Assembly: GCA_009777575.1 (NCBI GenBank)
Contig: WRLO01000018.1
Span: forward strand, 1-47,682
Source of the DNA: Candidatus Cloacimonadota bacterium
GTDB taxonomy: Bacteria; Cloacimonadota; Cloacimonadia; Cloacimonadales; WRIO01
Reading direction: 5' to 3'
Length of the DNA: 47,682 nt
The position numbers and the translations under genes are program-made. Position 1 is the first letter of the stretch; the number at the start of each line of letters is the position of its first letter. Shown piece after piece: positions 9,115-17,966 of this stretch. The notes beneath the pieces are model-generated. The model ran no database searches and was not told the DNA's origin. It was given only the letters and a program-made list of their open reading frames with translations.

Positions 9115-9507
9115 ATGAGTAACAATGGAAATGATGAAAAAGAAATGCGAAACATATTGTTGGTGGATGATGACGATGATTTAAGATATTTAATGGCAGA
9201 ATATTTTTATCACATAGGATATAATGTCGTATTGGCATCCGATGGTGATGAAGCCTTTGAATTGTTCCAGCATCAAAAATTTGATTTAGTGATAACAGAT
9301 GTTCGAATGCCAAAAATGAATGGATTAAGGCTTTTACGGCATATAAAGTCAAGTTATCCCAATTTACCAATAATCCTTATGACAGGATTTGAACTATCCA
9401 AAAGAGACCTTGCCAATATGCGTTATAATGCAGATGCGTACATAGCAAAACCATTTTCTTTAGAATATATGAGGAAAATTATCGAGAGTTTGATGGATAA
9501 AAAATAG
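9115..9507 (+). CDS. Single-domain response regulator
   Basis: A 130-aa receiver with an 11-residue polar N-terminal extension. The acidic cluster is DDDDD at 18-22, the phosphoacceptor Asp62 (ITDVRMP), the switch threonine is in LMTGF, and the lysine is in IAKPF. There is no output domain, so it probably acts by protein contact or as a phosphate shuttle or sink. The start is the ATG at 9115 after AAGGGGG; a TTG three bases earlier is less likely. It is 26 bp downstream of the CheZ-like gene and 7 bp upstream of the next gene. Confidence 0.88.
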   Translation: MSNNGNDEKEMRNILLVDDDDDLRYLMAEYFYHIGYNVVLASDGDEAFELFQHQKFDLVITDVRMPKMNGLRLLRHIKSSYPNLPIILMTGFELSKRDLANMRYNADAYIAKPFSLEYMRKIIESLMDKK

Positions 9508-9514
9508 GTTAAAT

Positions 9515-9817
9515 ATGAGTAAAATTATATCAAATTATTCTATCGCAAAGACAGGAGAAAACTCGGACAATAAATATCAAGAGCCTACTTCTGTCATTAA
9601 GGTTCCAATATTTCAACCAGTAGATACACAGATAGAACCTTTCGACATAATGCCTCCCGAACCAGAACCAGAGCCTGAACCCGAGCCCGAACCAGAACCA
9701 GTAATACCCAAAGAACCTAAGCTACAGTTGAAAAGAAATATAGAAGGGATTGTAGTTGGAATAGAGGTATATTGCTCGTGTGGCGAAATGATATTAATAA
9801 AATTGGACTATAAATAA
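9515..9817 (+). CDS. Small protein with Pro-Glu linker and CxCG motif, unknown function
   Basis: A 100-aa protein I do not recognise. It has a polar N-terminus (1-48), a stiff PEPEPEP tract (about 48-63), then a short C-terminal module (about 68-100). That module reads GIVVGIEVYCSCGEMI followed by a hydrophobic strand ending KLDYK. The CSCGE motif could be half of a zinc site in a homodimer. Proline-glutamate tracts act as rigid spacers in many proteins. The ORF lies inside a tightly packed operon: its stop codon overlaps the ATG of the next receiver gene by one base, implying translational coupling. It is likely real on context, though its RBS (AGGTT) is weak. Confidence 0.7.
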   Translation: MSKIISNYSIAKTGENSDNKYQEPTSVIKVPIFQPVDTQIEPFDIMPPEPEPEPEPEPEPEPVIPKEPKLQLKRNIEGIVVGIEVYCSCGEMILIKLDYK

Positions 9818-10173
9818 TGACAAAAATTTTAGTAATAGATGATGAATTGATTTTCCGCGATGTAATGTATGATTACTTAACTCGCCAGAGTTATGAAGTT
9901 TTGTTGGCAGACGATGCCGCAAAAGCGTTAGAAGTAGCCAAAGAGGTCAAACCTGATTTAGCACTAGTAGATATACGACTACCCAAAGAAAGTGGGATAG
10001 ATCTTACAGTAAAACTAAAAGAATTGTATCCAGACTTGATAATTGTCATCATGACAGGTTATCCCAGTCTCGACACGGCTGTCAATGCCCTCAAAAATGG
10101 AGCTTCTGAGTATATTATCAAGCCATTTAGATTGGTTGAGCTGAACAAGATTATTGAAAAATATGTTGGATAA
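9817..10173 (+). CDS. Single-domain response regulator
   Basis: A 118-aa receiver with acidic residues Asp8-Asp9, phosphoacceptor Asp52 (LVDIRLP), an IMTGYPS switch segment and the conserved lysine in IIKPF. The ALKNGASEYIIKPF ending resembles NtrC/FixJ-type receivers rather than CheY. Its start overlaps the stop of the preceding CxCG gene and its end overlaps the histidine kinase start by about 11 bp. The three proteins are therefore probably made in step, and this receiver is a likely partner of that kinase. Confidence 0.9.
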   Translation: MTKILVIDDELIFRDVMYDYLTRQSYEVLLADDAAKALEVAKEVKPDLALVDIRLPKESGIDLTVKLKELYPDLIIVIMTGYPSLDTAVNALKNGASEYIIKPFRLVELNKIIEKYVG

Positions 10174-11527
10174 TTCCTCAAATCGGCCTGAAATAGAGTC
10201 ACTTACTTCAGCTTTTCAAGATTTCAATCAAATAGTAGACAGATTTCAAAAGACTTATGAAATTTTACAAAATAAAATCGATTTATTAAATAAACAAGTA
10301 GAAACAAAGAATATTGAGCTTGAAAAAAAATATGTTGAAGAAGAAAATATCAAAAATTTCTTGAATAATATTCTCGAAAATATCTATGATGGTGTGATAG
10401 TAATAGATAACAACGGAATTATTACCAATTTTAATCGTGCAGCAGAGGTTATAACCGGCTTTCATAAAAATGAGATACTCGGGAAAAACTATAAATCATT
10501 TAATAAAGCAAAAAATTCTGAGTCTCGCTCTGCTTTATACACATTAACTACTCACAAAGAATCCTATCATAGACAAAAAACTATCCTCACATCAGATAAA
10601 CAAGAAAAAAATGTAGAATTTAGCACTACATTGCTAAAGGACCATGAAGGTAACATTCTTGGTGTAGTGGAGACTTTTAATGATATTTCTGAGATCAAAA
10701 GCTTGCAAGATAGAATTACGCATGTCGAAACCCTAGCTGCATTAGGCGAAATGTCTGCTTCTGTTGCGCATGAAATCAGGAATCCATTAGCAGGTATAAC
10801 TGGTTTTGCAGGACTTCTTGACAGGCAAATACCAGATGATGACCCCAAAAAAAAGTTAGTCAAATCAATAATTCAAGGGACCACCAAATTAAATGATATT
10901 ATATCAAACTTATTAACCTTAACCAGACCACAAAAAATCAATATGAGTCCTGTTAACATATATTCATTTTTAGTTGATTTGGTCGATTATTTCAAGGAAA
11001 ATTTTTTATGTATCAGTGGTAATACCATAGTAGAAAAAAAAAATACTCAAAGCAATTCCAGCGATTCAATAGTATCTGAAGTAAAAAATATAAAATTTGA
11101 GCTTGAAATTGATAATCAAGATACTTTGGTTTATCTTGATATACAACTATTTCAACAGATAATCCTCAATCTTTTGAAAAATGCTTGTGAAGCCATAGTT
11201 GCGAAGGGAAAAATCACCATAAAAACTAAAAGCAATATGTTTGACCCCATTCACAGTATTTTAGAAGATGACGAAAAAGATGAGTTAATAAGGTTGTTTT
11301 CTTTTATTGAAATATCTATATCTGACACTGGAAGTGGCATTCCAGAAGATGTTATTCAAAAAGTATTTAATCCATTTTTTACTACAAAAAACGAAGGCAA
11401 TGGGTTAGGATTGGCAATTTGTAAAAAAATAATACAATTGCATAAAGGTGATATTCAAATTAAATCACAACTCGGAAAAGGAACAACATTTATGATAAAT
11501 TTACCTCTGTATGAGCAACCAAGTTAA
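10163..11527 (+). CDS. PAS-domain sensor histidine kinase (NtrB-like)
   Basis: A soluble kinase of about 454 aa with no membrane segment. An N-terminal coiled coil (about 15-70) precedes a PAS domain (about 70-185). HisKA follows with phosphoacceptor His203 in SVAHEIRNPLAG, then HATPase_c with N box LKNACEAI, G1 DTGSGIPED, F box NPFFTTK and G2 NGLGLAI. It should autophosphorylate on His203 and pass phosphate to the neighbouring receivers and/or the sigma54 activator 11 bp downstream. I chose the ATG at 10163, inside the end of the preceding gene; a TTG at 10154 would add three residues. The PAS ligand is unknown; being cytosolic, it should read an internal signal. Confidence 0.9.
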   Translation: MLDNSSNRPEIESLTSAFQDFNQIVDRFQKTYEILQNKIDLLNKQVETKNIELEKKYVEEENIKNFLNNILENIYDGVIVIDNNGIITNFNRAAEVITGFHKNEILGKNYKSFNKAKNSESRSALYTLTTHKESYHRQKTILTSDKQEKNVEFSTTLLKDHEGNILGVVETFNDISEIKSLQDRITHVETLAALGEMSASVAHEIRNPLAGITGFAGLLDRQIPDDDPKKKLVKSIIQGTTKLNDIISNLLTLTRPQKINMSPVNIYSFLVDLVDYFKENFLCISGNTIVEKKNTQSNSSDSIVSEVKNIKFELEIDNQDTLVYLDIQLFQQIILNLLKNACEAIVAKGKITIKTKSNMFDPIHSILEDDEKDELIRLFSFIEISISDTGSGIPEDVIQKVFNPFFTTKNEGNGLGLAICKKIIQLHKGDIQIKSQLGKGTTFMINLPLYEQPS

Positions 11528-11538
11528 AAGGAGTATAC

Positions 11539-12972
11539 ATGACAAAAAGAATATTAATAGTAGATGATGAATCATTGATAAGAGAATATTTTATCAGTTT
11601 TTTCAAGACAACTTCTGAGTATTCCAATTTTAAAATAGATTTAGCAGTAAATGGCGAAGAAGCAATAGCAAAGATAAAAAACAATGATTACGACCTTATT
11701 TTTACTGATTTAAAGATGCCTATCAAAACCGGTATCGATGTTTTGAAATTTGTTGCCAGCCATTCCCCTGAAACAGATACAGTGCTCTTGACCGCCTTTG
11801 GAGGACCAGAAGCAGCAGCACAAGCGATGGCTTATGGAGCTTATGAGTATCTGACAAAACCTGTTTCTATAGAAGAGTTGGAAATGATAGTGAAAAGGAT
11901 TTTTGAGCGTCAAGAGCTGATCAGAGAAAATGACAATTTACAAAAAAAACTTAGAGAGAATACTACTTATTCAAAAATTATTGGCAAAAGTAAGTCTCTT
12001 GAAGGTATTCTTGATCTAGTAAAAATGGTTGCTCCTACAAATTCTACAGTTCTTGTCGTAGGTGAGAGTGGAACAGGTAAGGAATTGATAGCCGAAGCCG
12101 TGCATATGCTCAGTCCAAGAGCAAAAAATAATTTTGTAAAGATAAATTGTGCTGCAATCCCTGAAAATTTAATAGAATCAGAACTTTTTGGCTTTGAAAA
12201 AGGCTCGTTTACAGGAGCAATAAAATCAACAAGAGGCAAATTTGAGATTGCCGACAAAGGTTCTATTTTACTCGATGAAATATCAGAAATGAATCTGGAC
12301 CTACAATCAAAACTGCTTAGAGTCATTCAAGAAAAAGAAATTGTCAAAATCGGCTCTGAAATGCCTATAAAGGTAGATACAAGAATCATTGCAACTTCAA
12401 ATAGAAACCTTGTAGAAGAAGTGAAAAAAGGGACATTTCGCGAAGATTTATATTTTAGATTGAATATTGTGCCTATTCAATTGCCACCCCTTAGAGAAAG
12501 AATGGCTGATATACCATATTTATGCGAACATATTCTTAAAAAAGTTTGTTTTGAACTTGGTATTCAGAAAAAAGTGATGACCAACGAATGTCTTGATTTA
12601 CTCTTGAAACATGATTGGCCAGGCAATATTCGTGAATTGCAAAATGCCCTCGAACGAGCTTGTATTACATCACAGGGGACAAGCTTGAGACCAGAGTCTT
12701 TTTATTTTATGAATCAATTTGCGAATCTTGAACCCAAAAATGAGAGCGATGCAGGATATTCAATGCCTTCCATTAGCAACGACAACAACTATGTTGAAGA
12801 TTCTTTAGATTGGATAAAATTTGCCGATAGAAGTTTTGATGATATAGAAAAAGAAATTATCCTAAAAACATTGAAAAAAACAAACAATAATAAGACGGAA
12901 ACTGCTAATATTTTAGGCATAACAACCAGAACCCTGAGGAATAAACTGGTATTTTATGGTGAAGAAAACTAA
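11539..12972 (+). CDS. Sigma54-dependent response regulator (NtrC family)
   Basis: A 477-aa, three-domain activator. The receiver has Asp57 (FTDLKMP) and KPVS. The AAA+ domain has Walker A GESGTGKE (175-182), the sigma54-contacting loop GSFTGA (222-227), Walker B ILLDEISEM and an arginine-rich FREDLYFRLN. The C-terminal Fis-type HTH is TETANILGITTRTLRNKL. The GSFTGA spelling is a common functional variant of GAFTGA. With the kinase immediately upstream it forms an NtrB/NtrC-like pair that would open sigma54 promoters. A strong RBS (AAGGAG) precedes the start. Sigma54-consensus sites occur in the minisatellite at the end of the window, but any link is speculative. Confidence 0.95.
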   Translation: MTKRILIVDDESLIREYFISFFKTTSEYSNFKIDLAVNGEEAIAKIKNNDYDLIFTDLKMPIKTGIDVLKFVASHSPETDTVLLTAFGGPEAAAQAMAYGAYEYLTKPVSIEELEMIVKRIFERQELIRENDNLQKKLRENTTYSKIIGKSKSLEGILDLVKMVAPTNSTVLVVGESGTGKELIAEAVHMLSPRAKNNFVKINCAAIPENLIESELFGFEKGSFTGAIKSTRGKFEIADKGSILLDEISEMNLDLQSKLLRVIQEKEIVKIGSEMPIKVDTRIIATSNRNLVEEVKKGTFREDLYFRLNIVPIQLPPLRERMADIPYLCEHILKKVCFELGIQKKVMTNECLDLLLKHDWPGNIRELQNALERACITSQGTSLRPESFYFMNQFANLEPKNESDAGYSMPSISNDNNYVEDSLDWIKFADRSFDDIEKEIILKTLKKTNNNKTETANILGITTRTLRNKLVFYGEEN

Positions 12973-12989
12973 GAAAATGGATTTAGACG

Positions 12990-13937
12990 ATGAATTATGA
13001 GATAATAAAACTTTCTGCTCAAGAAATATCTCCAGAAATAATAAATAAACTCTCATTTTGGGCAAATCCGATTTTATTGGAGAGTTTTGCCAAGAGAGAT
13101 GAGTTGAAATATTATTATCTTTGCGTAATAGAACATAATAAAGTTGTTGCAGCTATGCCAGTTTTTGAAAAAAGAAAATATGGTTTTAAATATATAGTCC
13201 AGCCTTATGAGTATTACTACACTCCTATCGATTTTTTTATGTCTGAAAATCTATCTTTATTTCGGAAGCAGAATCATCAATTATTGATATTAAAAGCGCT
13301 TGCTCATTTTCTAAAAAAAGACTTTTTGAAAATAAATATTCATACAGAAATAATATTACATGACATTAGGGCTTTTAAATGGGCTGGTTTTCGGATAAAT
13401 ATTTTATATACCTACATAAAAAAAATCAATGAACATCGCTCTGAATCTTTACCCAAAGAAAACAGAAGATTATTAAAGAATAAAGGAAAAAAAGAGCTAT
13501 ATATAAGTGAATATTGGAATTTAGATATATACAAGGAATTGTCTAAATTAATGCTAAATGTAAAAAAAAGACCATTGAGACAAATTCAAGAAAATTATTT
13601 TCCATTTTTAACTGATTTGCACGAAAAAGGTTTATGTAGTAAATATGTGGTTTTTAAAGAGCATGAACCTTTAGCTTACCTCATTGTATTATTTGACCAG
13701 CACAAAAAAATTATATATGCTTTTTATTCTGCATTAAAAGAAGTAGGGAAAAAAAAAGGTGCAAATATATTTTGTTTTGACTATATGTTAAATACTCATC
13801 ATGATTATCATACTTTTGACTTTACTGGAGCAAATGTCGAAAACATTGCCTTTTTTAAATCTCAATTTAATTGCAATTTAGTCAGTTATTTCGGTATTTC
13901 AAGTAGAGGTATAGATAAAATAATAAAAAAATATTAA
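12990..13937 (+). CDS. FemAB/GNAT-like acyltransferase-fold protein
   Basis: A 315-aa protein that resembles FemAB-like or GNAT-fold aminoacyl/acyltransferases. It has an N-terminal half with VVAAMPVFEKRK and YYYTPIDFF, and a C-terminal GNAT-like half with LAYLIVLFDQHKKIIYAFYSA followed by a conserved FDFTGAN segment. That FDF(T/S)G(A/S) ending is characteristic of this group. The family includes peptidoglycan-bridge and polysaccharide-modifying enzymes; the substrate cannot be read. No signal peptide. It follows the sigma54 activator by 17 bp and precedes the aldo/keto reductase by 14 bp, so it may be the tail of the signalling operon. Confidence 0.65.
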   Translation: MNYEIIKLSAQEISPEIINKLSFWANPILLESFAKRDELKYYYLCVIEHNKVVAAMPVFEKRKYGFKYIVQPYEYYYTPIDFFMSENLSLFRKQNHQLLILKALAHFLKKDFLKINIHTEIILHDIRAFKWAGFRINILYTYIKKINEHRSESLPKENRRLLKNKGKKELYISEYWNLDIYKELSKLMLNVKKRPLRQIQENYFPFLTDLHEKGLCSKYVVFKEHEPLAYLIVLFDQHKKIIYAFYSALKEVGKKKGANIFCFDYMLNTHHDYHTFDFTGANVENIAFFKSQFNCNLVSYFGISSRGIDKIIKKY

Positions 13938-13951
13938 TAAAGGAGTTTTGT

Positions 13952-15127
13952 ATGATATACAGAGAATTTAGTAAAAAAATTGATTTCAAACCTTCAGCTC
14001 TTGGTTTTGGTTTGATGAGGTTACCTTTAAAGGATGATAAAACAGTAGATATTGAGGAATCTGTAAAGATTGCCAGATATGCCATAGATAATGGTGTGAA
14101 TTATCTTGATACTGCCTATATGTATCATGGTGGTCAAAGCGAAATAGCCTTGTGTGAAATCTTAAAAGATGGCTATAGAGACAAGGTCAAAATCGCTGAT
14201 AAAATGCCTATGTGGCAATTAAAAGAAGATGGTGATTTGGATAAAATATTTTTTGAACAGCTTGAAAAATTAAAAGTTGAAAAAATAGATTTTTATCTTT
14301 TACATGCACTTCATAGAAAAAGCTTAGAAACCATCAATAAATTCAAAGTAGTAGATTGGTTTGAAAAGAAAAAAAATGAAGGTCTTATTGGACACATTGG
14401 TTTTTCTTTCCATGATACCTTTCCTATTTGGAAAAAGATTATTGACCACTATGATTGGGATTTTTGTATGTTACAATTCAATCTTGTCGATATCAAACAA
14501 CAGCTTCGGAAATCTGCTCTTGATTATGCGAGAAAAAAAGATATTGGGATTATTGTCATGGAACCTCTCAGAGGAGGACAATTGTCTCTGTCAATTCCAG
14601 ATGAAATAATGGATTTATGGTCAAAAGTTGCAATAAGTTATGGGATAGTAGGGAAGTTTAATCCTGTTCAATTTTTATTAGACTGGATATGGAACTACAA
14701 AGAAATTGGATTTCTCATCAGTGGAATGTCAAATTTTCAGCAAGTCAAAGAAAATGTCGAGTTTGCCAAGTCTGCTACTGTCAATAAGTTGACTACTAAG
14801 CAATTGAAATTATTTAATGAAATTCAAAAGGCTTATCTCCAGAGAATAGTCATTAACTGCACAAAATGTGACTATTGCAAAGATTGTCCTCAAAAGATAG
14901 CTATTTCAGATATTTTTAGTAAACTAAATGAAATAAAACGATACGAAAATCAAAGCTCTCCTGCCTTTGGATACAATTTTATCGCAGAAGACAGAAGAGC
15001 AAATAAATGCACTGATTGTAAGGTATGCGTCCCACTCTGTCCCCAAAAACTCGATATACCTAATCTGTTGAAAAAATGTAGTATGGTCTTTGATGAAAAA
15101 AAAATGTTTAATGAGGTTTTTGTATAA
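13952..15127 (+). CDS. Aldo/keto reductase with C-terminal Fe-S motifs (COG1453 type)
   Basis: A 391-aa protein. The N-terminal TIM barrel carries the AKR tetrad Asp53, Tyr58, Lys84 and His118 (LDTAYMYHGG, IADKMP, LLHALH). The C-terminal third has two cysteine clusters of ferredoxin type: CTKCDYCKDCP near 311-321 and CTDCKVCVPLCP near 353-364, enough for 4Fe-4S binding. This fits the predicted aldo/keto reductase family of anaerobes, in which electron flow may run from the cluster to the nucleotide; physiological substrates are unknown. RBS AAAGGAG precedes the start. Its stop lies 8 bp from the stop of the convergent secreted-protein gene, with no visible terminator between. Confidence 0.9.
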   Translation: MIYREFSKKIDFKPSALGFGLMRLPLKDDKTVDIEESVKIARYAIDNGVNYLDTAYMYHGGQSEIALCEILKDGYRDKVKIADKMPMWQLKEDGDLDKIFFEQLEKLKVEKIDFYLLHALHRKSLETINKFKVVDWFEKKKNEGLIGHIGFSFHDTFPIWKKIIDHYDWDFCMLQFNLVDIKQQLRKSALDYARKKDIGIIVMEPLRGGQLSLSIPDEIMDLWSKVAISYGIVGKFNPVQFLLDWIWNYKEIGFLISGMSNFQQVKENVEFAKSATVNKLTTKQLKLFNEIQKAYLQRIVINCTKCDYCKDCPQKIAISDIFSKLNEIKRYENQSSPAFGYNFIAEDRRANKCTDCKVCVPLCPQKLDIPNLLKKCSMVFDEKKMFNEVFV

Positions 15128-15135
15128 TTAATTTC

Positions 15136-17949
15136 TTATTTTATTAGTAACATCCTTTGTACATGATTTCCAGCTTCCGTCTCTAGTCTATAGAAATAAA
15201 TCCCTGATGCTACGGATTTGGAGTTGTTATCATCACCATGCCAGATTATAGAGTGTTTACCCGCATCTTGAACATCATCAATGAGCGTTTTTACAAGCTG
15301 TCCTCTAACATTGAACACTTGAAGTCCGATATTTCCTGTTTGCCCGAGGTTAAACAAGATAGTAGTCGCTGGATTAAAGGGATTTGGGTAGTTGCTAAAT
15401 AGCTCAGTCACCAGAGGTAAAGTGTTTTCATCTTTATCTGACACAAACTCTTGTGTCACAAAGTTAAAGACCTGATTGTCAACAGAGTCGCCAAACTCAT
15501 TAAACGACACTACATACCAAAAATATCTAGTCTCATATTCTAAATCTATATCAAGTGTATATTCTGTCGAATCAGGCGGTAGTATTGTAGGGAACGCACT
15601 TGTCCGTTCCGAAGCCTGAGCATGTTGCGACAGAATATATTCTGTCGAAACAATCTTAACTGGCTCAATATAAAACCTCAATCCCTCTATCTGTCCACCC
15701 TCTATAGGCAATGCCCATCTAAAAACAGGATTTATATCGATTTCGACAGCATCGTTTTCTGGAAAAAGCAAGACAACAGGGTCTGGCAATATTTCCTCTG
15801 AAATAGGAAAACCTTTCAAAAAAGGATAACCCTCATTTAAAGCAAGCTGTATATCCCAAATATCCTCAAAATCCCACCCTATATATGATTCCTGCATTTT
15901 CATTTCTTCAGTTGTATAGCCTACCACATCATCTATTTCACTATCCAAAATAAACCTATAAGCCTCATTTGAGCCTGTTGTTTGTATGTCCCAATAGGTG
16001 TTTGATATAGTGGAATTTTGCACCGACCCGACTATTGCTACCACATCATAAAACTCCTCTTTTGAAGAAACATAAGAGTTTTGGATACTAGAGTTTTCAG
16101 TAATAGTAGCAGATAGTCCAGCTGCTATTCTGTCAGTAGAAGAGCCATCATAATTTATAATCCCATTAAAATATGAGTTTTTTATGTGCGACCTTCTTAA
16201 AAATGAAACAATGCCACCTATTCTTCCAGCACTTCCACCTTGGATAGTAACTGTAGAAAAACTTTCTTCAATCACAGTATCCCAGCGAGTTGTTCCTACC
16301 AAACCACCAACAACACCTGGTGATCTAAGCACAAAAGGAACTTGTGGTGCTGGAACATAAGTCAATAATCCAGATGCAGAACAATTTGTAATAGTAGAAT
16401 CTACTGTAGGACAGCTCAAAGGAGCTACTACCCAGCTTCCAGTCATATCTACATTTTCAAGGTGTAAATTTTTTATAGTAGCATAAGCTATATATCCAAA
16501 TAATCCTACATTGATGTCATAGTAGGGTGTTACTCTGGGTTTGATAAATAAATTGGATATTTTGTGATGTCCTCCATCATAATTTCCTGCAAATCCTTTT
16601 ATGCTACCAATAACTCTTTCTGTTCCTATTGGTATGAAGCCTTCACCACCATTCCACTGTCTTGTTTCATAAGCATCAATATCTTGAGTTTGTATAAAGT
16701 GGTTTCCACTCCATATTTCAAGAGCTTCTGATAGCCACCTTAGATTCATCAGATTTTCAATGACAAAGGGATTATGCTCAGAGCCAGAATCCTTTTCATA
16801 GTAGTTTAATGGCTCTTCCGAAATGTTTTGACGCAAGATAGGATAACCTTCATTTATTTCATGGTCAAAAATCCAAGTATTAACAAAATCCCAGCCTTGA
16901 CTATTTGCATAAGAAGCCTCGTTTTTCATTTCTGATGTAGTAAATCCTGTAACCTCTACAATGCTTGTGCCAAAGATAACATAAACTCCAGTGGATTGCC
17001 CTGTAGCCTCGACATCCCAGTGAGAATCAAAAATAGTAGTCCAAGTATCTGCTCTGCCTACAAGCCCATACACATTTTGTTGAAAAGGTGAATTACTAGC
17101 AGCATAAACATTGCGTATTTCAGCTTCAGTTGCATGACCTACTATGCCACCTGCATTCCAATAATTGATGCTACCAGCAGGAAAATTGTTTCTGATTGTG
17201 CCATTAAAAAAGCAAAATCTAAGAAATGATTTAAACAATAATCCACCAACCAAGCCACCTATTCCAATACCGTTTTCGACATTGACTGTGGCTAAAGAAT
17301 AACAATGGTATATGTCAGTTTCTTCTGCTACACCCACCAAACCACCGACTTGCCCATAAGGAGAAAATTCATTATTGACATTTCCTGATACAGAACTCCA
17401 CCTAATGAAACTATATTGTGCCTTACTGACAAGACCACCTGTACCATGCCGCAAAGTACCAGTTATGTTTACATCTCTTAAGTGAACATTTTTTATTGTG
17501 GAACGATTAATCCAGCCAAACATACCAGAAACATCGAAATCTGTTCCATGAACATTGCCATAAAGATTGTAAATATGGTAGCCATCCCCATCATAGACAC
17601 CATAAAAATATGCCCACACCTTTCCTATTGCACTAAATCCAAGTCCTTGATTCCAGCTTTCCGTTTCAGCAGCATCAATATCTGCAGTCTGTTTGAAAAA
17701 AAATCTCTGGTTTTGAGAACCCCATACACTGGGGGTTTCAGAAAGCCATCTGAGATTAGCGAGATTGCTGATAAGGTATGGGTTAAAATGTGTGCCAGCG
17801 TCTACATCATCATAGTTTGAGGGGAGCTGGGCGAGGGTCTCGTTTTGTCTGCTCCAGTTGTGCGTTTGGCAAAACAAGGAGTTTGAATATAGCATAAATA
17901 TTGCTATTACGATTAAAATCAAGTTTATTTTTGTATTTCTATTGGTCAT
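15136..17949 (-). CDS. Secreted GLUG-type repeat protein with FlgD-like C-terminal sorting domain
   Basis: A 937-aa surface or secreted protein. A signal peptide is present (MTNRNTKINLILIVIAIFMLYS). Two tandem blocks of about 320 residues follow, each opening with HxPxxIxNLxNLRWLSE and containing GLUG-like GGLVG/GGIVG motifs and AYATIKNLHL beta-helix-like turns. A fibronectin-like segment (about 715-840) comes next. The C-terminal sorting domain reads NYPNPFNPATTI ... SGIYFYRLET ... MLLIK. By family the last domain directs outer-membrane export or anchoring (type IX-like); function of the rest is unknown, probably adhesion. A palindromic repeat of about 70 bp (15588-15661) is read through in frame in the fibronectin-like segment. 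RBS AAAGGAG. Confidence 0.85.
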   Translation of the reverse strand: MTNRNTKINLILIVIAIFMLYSNSLFCQTHNWSRQNETLAQLPSNYDDVDAGTHFNPYLISNLANLRWLSETPSVWGSQNQRFFFKQTADIDAAETESWNQGLGFSAIGKVWAYFYGVYDGDGYHIYNLYGNVHGTDFDVSGMFGWINRSTIKNVHLRDVNITGTLRHGTGGLVSKAQYSFIRWSSVSGNVNNEFSPYGQVGGLVGVAEETDIYHCYSLATVNVENGIGIGGLVGGLLFKSFLRFCFFNGTIRNNFPAGSINYWNAGGIVGHATEAEIRNVYAASNSPFQQNVYGLVGRADTWTTIFDSHWDVEATGQSTGVYVIFGTSIVEVTGFTTSEMKNEASYANSQGWDFVNTWIFDHEINEGYPILRQNISEEPLNYYEKDSGSEHNPFVIENLMNLRWLSEALEIWSGNHFIQTQDIDAYETRQWNGGEGFIPIGTERVIGSIKGFAGNYDGGHHKISNLFIKPRVTPYYDINVGLFGYIAYATIKNLHLENVDMTGSWVVAPLSCPTVDSTITNCSASGLLTYVPAPQVPFVLRSPGVVGGLVGTTRWDTVIEESFSTVTIQGGSAGRIGGIVSFLRRSHIKNSYFNGIINYDGSSTDRIAAGLSATITENSSIQNSYVSSKEEFYDVVAIVGSVQNSTISNTYWDIQTTGSNEAYRFILDSEIDDVVGYTTEEMKMQESYIGWDFEDIWDIQLALNEGYPFLKGFPISEEILPDPVVLLFPENDAVEIDINPVFRWALPIEGGQIEGLRFYIEPVKIVSTEYILSQHAQASERTSAFPTILPPDSTEYTLDIDLEYETRYFWYVVSFNEFGDSVDNQVFNFVTQEFVSDKDENTLPLVTELFSNYPNPFNPATTILFNLGQTGNIGLQVFNVRGQLVKTLIDDVQDAGKHSIIWHGDDNNSKSVASGIYFYRLETEAGNHVQRMLLIK
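15588..15661. repeat. GTAGGGAACG-type repeat inside a coding region
   Basis: TGTAGGGAACGCACTTGTCCGT (about 15589-15610) belongs to the same family as the intergenic copy at about 17999-18022 (GTAGGGAACGGACTTGTCCG). It is flanked by inverted copies of ACAGAATATATTCTGTCGA and ATATTCTGTCGAATCAGG. Read on the minus strand it encodes the segment ILSQHAQASERTSAFPTILP of the GLUG-type protein without breaking the frame. Confidence 0.7.
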
Positions 17950-17966
17950 TATATCTCCTTTAAAGA
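17911..17966 (-). promoter_or_regulatory. RBS/signal-peptide cassette, copy 1
   Basis: On the minus strand this segment (TTAAAGGAGATATAATGAC, then the first codons encoding RNTKINLILIV) is nearly identical at DNA level to 21730-21787, upstream of and within the start of an otherwise unrelated gene. It includes the Shine-Dalgarno sequence and the start of the signal peptide. Confidence 0.75.
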
